DNA of 64,000 nucleotides, from contig JANNPZ010000084.1 of the NCBI GenBank assembly GCA_031400505.1, forward strand, positions 1-64,000. The letters are read 5' to 3'. Below are positions 61,954 through 64,000 of this stretch, piece by piece; position 1 is the stretch's first letter; the number at the start of each line of letters is the position of its first letter. The stretch is from JAIYDJ01 sp031400505 (GTDB taxonomy: Bacteria; Pseudomonadota; Alphaproteobacteria; Rhodobacterales; Rhodobacteraceae). The position numbers and the translations under genes are program-made. The notes under the pieces are model-generated. The model made no database searches, had not been told where the DNA came from, and saw only the letters and a program-made list of their open reading frames with translations.

Positions 61954-63468
61954 ATGGTGGCACGGGCCTTCACAGTGGCCTTTGAGGGGGTCGAAGCGCG
62001 CCTCGTCGAGGTGCAATGCGCCCTGTCGCCCGGCATGCCGTCGTTCAGTATCGTCGGCCTGCCAGACAAGGCAGTGTCCGAAGCCCGCGAACGGGTTCGC
62101 GCCGCCATTGCCGCGATGTCGATCGCCCTGCCGTCAAAACGCATCACGGTAAACCTGTCACCCGCTGACCTGCCAAAGGAAGGTTCGCATTTCGACCTGC
62201 CCATCGCATTGGCACTGCTCGCAGCCCTCGAAATCATCCCGAAACACGAAGTCGAACAGACGCTGGCATTAGGTGAACTGTCGCTCGACGGCCGCCTGAT
62301 GCCGGTGATCGGCGCGCTTCCCGCCGCAATGGCCGCCGCCGAGGATGATCGGACCCTGCTCTGCCCGCAGGCCTGCGGTGCCGAAGCCGCCTGGGTCGGC
62401 GCCTGTGAAGTGCTTGCCCCGGCCACTTTGGGCGACGTCGTGCGCCACTACACCGGGCAGCAGCCCATCACCCCCGCAGAGGCAGGCGAGGTTGTCCCCG
62501 ACCCTTTCACCCGCGATCTGCGCGACGTCAAAGGACAGGAACGCGCAAAACGCGCGCTTGAAATTGCCGCCGCCGGGCGGCACCACATGCTGATGATAGG
62601 CTCGCCGGGGTCCGGCAAATCCATGCTTGCAGCCCGTCTGCCAAGCATCCTGCCGCCGCTGTCGGCAACCGAAGCGCTTGAAACCTCGATGATCCACTCG
62701 CTCGCCGGCCTTTTGACCGAAGGCGGCATCTCGCGTGGCCGCCCATTTCGCGAACCGCACCACACAGCGTCGATGGCGGCCATCGTCGGAGGTGGCAAAT
62801 CCGCCAAACCGGGCGAAATCAGCCTCGCACACAACGGTGTGCTCTTTCTCGATGAATTCCCCGAATTCGCGCGGCCGGTGCTGGAAACGCTGCGCCAACC
62901 CATCGAAACCGGCGACGTGGTGGTGGCCCGCGCCAATGCCCATGTCCGCTACCCCTGCCGGTTCCTGCTGGTTGCGGCAGCCAACCCCTGCAAATGCGGC
63001 TTTCTGACTGACCCCGCCCGCGCCTGTGCAAAGGTGCCCCATTGCGGGGACGAGTATCTGGGACGCATTTCGGGGCCATTGATGGACCGCTTTGATCTGC
63101 GGGTCGATGTGCCACCCGTGGCCTACACGGACCTCGACCTACCCGCGACAGGCGATACCTCGGCGCAGGTCGGCGCGCGCGTGGCGGCGGCCCGTGCCCG
63201 ACAAGAGATGCGCTTTGCCAACCACCCGCAGATGCGGGTGAACGCCGACCTCGAAGGCGCTGTTCTCGAGGAGTTCGCGAGCCCGGACGACGAAAGCCGC
63301 GCTCTGCTGGCCAAGGTCGCCCAACGCTTTGGCCTTTCGGCGCGCGGCTATCACCGCATCCTGCGCGTCGCCCGCACAATCGCCGATCTCGGGCAATCGG
63401 AGCGCGTTCGTCTGCCCCATATTGCAGAGGCAGTCAGCTTTCGCATCGCCATCAGCGCAAAGTCGTGA
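61954..63468 (+). CDS. comM: YifB/ComM-family Mg-chelatase-like AAA+ ATPase
   Basis: A 504-residue protein of normal family length. The N-terminal Lon-protease-like domain shows GMPSFSIVGLPDKAVSEARERV and FDLPIALALL. The AAA+ core has Walker A GSPGSGKS (217-224), Walker B VLFLDEFPEF and a zinc-like set of Cys in NPCKCGF and CAKVPHCG. ComM is a hexameric helicase that drives branch migration during natural transformation in some bacteria; YifB is the more general name. Its stop abuts the stop of gshB on the other strand. Confidence 0.93.
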   Translation: MVARAFTVAFEGVEARLVEVQCALSPGMPSFSIVGLPDKAVSEARERVRAAIAAMSIALPSKRITVNLSPADLPKEGSHFDLPIALALLAALEIIPKHEVEQTLALGELSLDGRLMPVIGALPAAMAAAEDDRTLLCPQACGAEAAWVGACEVLAPATLGDVVRHYTGQQPITPAEAGEVVPDPFTRDLRDVKGQERAKRALEIAAAGRHHMLMIGSPGSGKSMLAARLPSILPPLSATEALETSMIHSLAGLLTEGGISRGRPFREPHHTASMAAIVGGGKSAKPGEISLAHNGVLFLDEFPEFARPVLETLRQPIETGDVVVARANAHVRYPCRFLLVAAANPCKCGFLTDPARACAKVPHCGDEYLGRISGPLMDRFDLRVDVPPVAYTDLDLPATGDTSAQVGARVAAARARQEMRFANHPQMRVNADLEGAVLEEFASPDDESRALLAKVAQRFGLSARGYHRILRVARTIADLGQSERVRLPHIAEAVSFRIAISAKS

Positions 63469-64000
63469 TCAGGCCCGCTTGGCTTCGATGGCCTGCCATA
63501 TCCGCTCGGCCGCGTTGATCCCGTCAAACCGCTCCAACTCCTGCAACCCGGTCGGCGAGGTCACATTGATCTCTGTCAGAAAATCGCCGATGACGTCGAT
63601 GCCCACAAAAACCTGCCCTCTTTCGCGCAGAACCGGGCCGATAGCCGCACAAATCTCCAGATCACGCGCGGTCAACCCGACCGGTTCGGGCCGACCGCCT
63701 GCGTGCATGTTCGACCGGGTCTCGCCAGCCTGCGGCACCCGGTTGATCGCGCCCACAGGTTCGCCATCCACCAGAATCACCCTTTTGTCACCGCGCACAA
63801 CCGCCGGCAAAAACTTCTGCACGATCAACGGCTCCCGGTTCATGCCCATGAACAACTCGTGCAGGCTCGCCAGGTTGCGGTCCTGTGGATCCAGCCTGAA
63901 AACTCCAGACCCACCATTGCCGTAAAGCGGCTTGAGGATGACATCCCCATGCCGCGCCTTGAACGCCCGGATCGTCGCAAGATCTCTTGCGATCGCGGTT
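63469..64000 (-). CDS. gshB: Glutathione synthetase (3' part)
   Basis: The frame is open to the right window edge, so the start lies outside; about 177 residues are visible. The ATP-grasp core shows DVILKPLYGNGGSGVFRL, then MNREPLIVQKFLP, RVILVDGEPVGAINRVP, the glycine-rich HAGGRPEP and the metal-binding GIDVIGDFLTEINVTSPTG. GshB joins gamma-glutamylcysteine and glycine to form glutathione in the cytoplasm. It is convergent with comM with no gap. Confidence 0.95.
   Translation of the reverse strand, partial: TAIARDLATIRAFKARHGDVILKPLYGNGGSGVFRLDPQDRNLASLHELFMGMNREPLIVQKFLPAVVRGDKRVILVDGEPVGAINRVPQAGETRSNMHAGGRPEPVGLTARDLEICAAIGPVLRERGQVFVGIDVIGDFLTEINVTSPTGLQELERFDGINAAERIWQAIEAKRA

Overview
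The window looks like a chromosomal segment of an alphaproteobacterium, most likely order Rhodobacterales. It is GC-rich, with housekeeping genes typical of that group: a fused cysNC next to cysD, coaBC-dut-moeB with ATGA overlaps, rpoH, cobU, bdhA, gshB and a comM-type ATPase. This placement comes from gene content and protein style only; no database was searched.

Positions 1-1410 hold the end of an RTX-like protein and a secreted esterase. Positions 1528-34610 form one large secondary-lipid/polyketide locus. Its core is two overlapping giant genes. The first (22204-29946) encodes tandem nitronate-monooxygenase-like barrels (PfaD-type enoyl reductase), KS, AT, two nearly identical ACPs and KR. 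The second (17321-22207) encodes KS, AT, dehydratase and a phosphopantetheinyl transferase. Downstream on the same strand are a free ACP, an AlkP-superfamily phosphodiesterase, two alpha/beta hydrolases, a beta-propeller/SDR fusion, a TPR protein, a second AlkP-superfamily enzyme and a sulfotransferase. Upstream on the same strand are a Gly/Met/Arg-Phe repeat protein and a large membrane protein joining a catalytically dead M50 domain to an HlyD-like adaptor. A plus-strand operon (4622-7044) encodes a chorismate pyruvate-lyase homologue, an AMP-forming acyl ligase and an ACP. Two SDR-type genes lacking the YxxxK dyad diverge from it. My reading, which is inference, is that the locus makes a 4-hydroxybenzoate-primed, iteratively built polyketide or lipid, possibly sulfated or phosphorylated, and moves it through the envelope. 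Three proteins of the locus share an unusual Gly/Met/Arg low-complexity signature.

Positions 34863-37710 carry the sulfate-activation genes cysNC and cysD, which supply the PAPS a sulfotransferase would need. Positions 38083-45443 hold 3-hydroxybutyrate dehydrogenase, two paralogous patatin-like hydrolases, a small exported protein, a LysR regulator, a peroxiredoxin-like protein, a cupin and an MFS transporter. Positions 45523-51371 form a tight operon: SDR, two tiny membrane proteins, a heme membrane protein fused to a Rieske domain, a Cys-rich membrane protein, a vanadium-haloperoxidase/PAP2 homologue and a CRTAC1-type repeat protein.

Positions 51374-53786 hold an incomplete amino-acid ABC system and a ChaC-like cyclotransferase. 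Positions 53787-55342 are a gene-poor stretch around an orphan, signal-less TrpX-like binding protein and look acquired or decaying. Positions 55343-64000 are core genes: moeB, dut, coaBC, a ChaN-like protein, rpoH, cobU, a histidine phosphatase, a glutathione transferase, comM/yifB and the 3' part of gshB.
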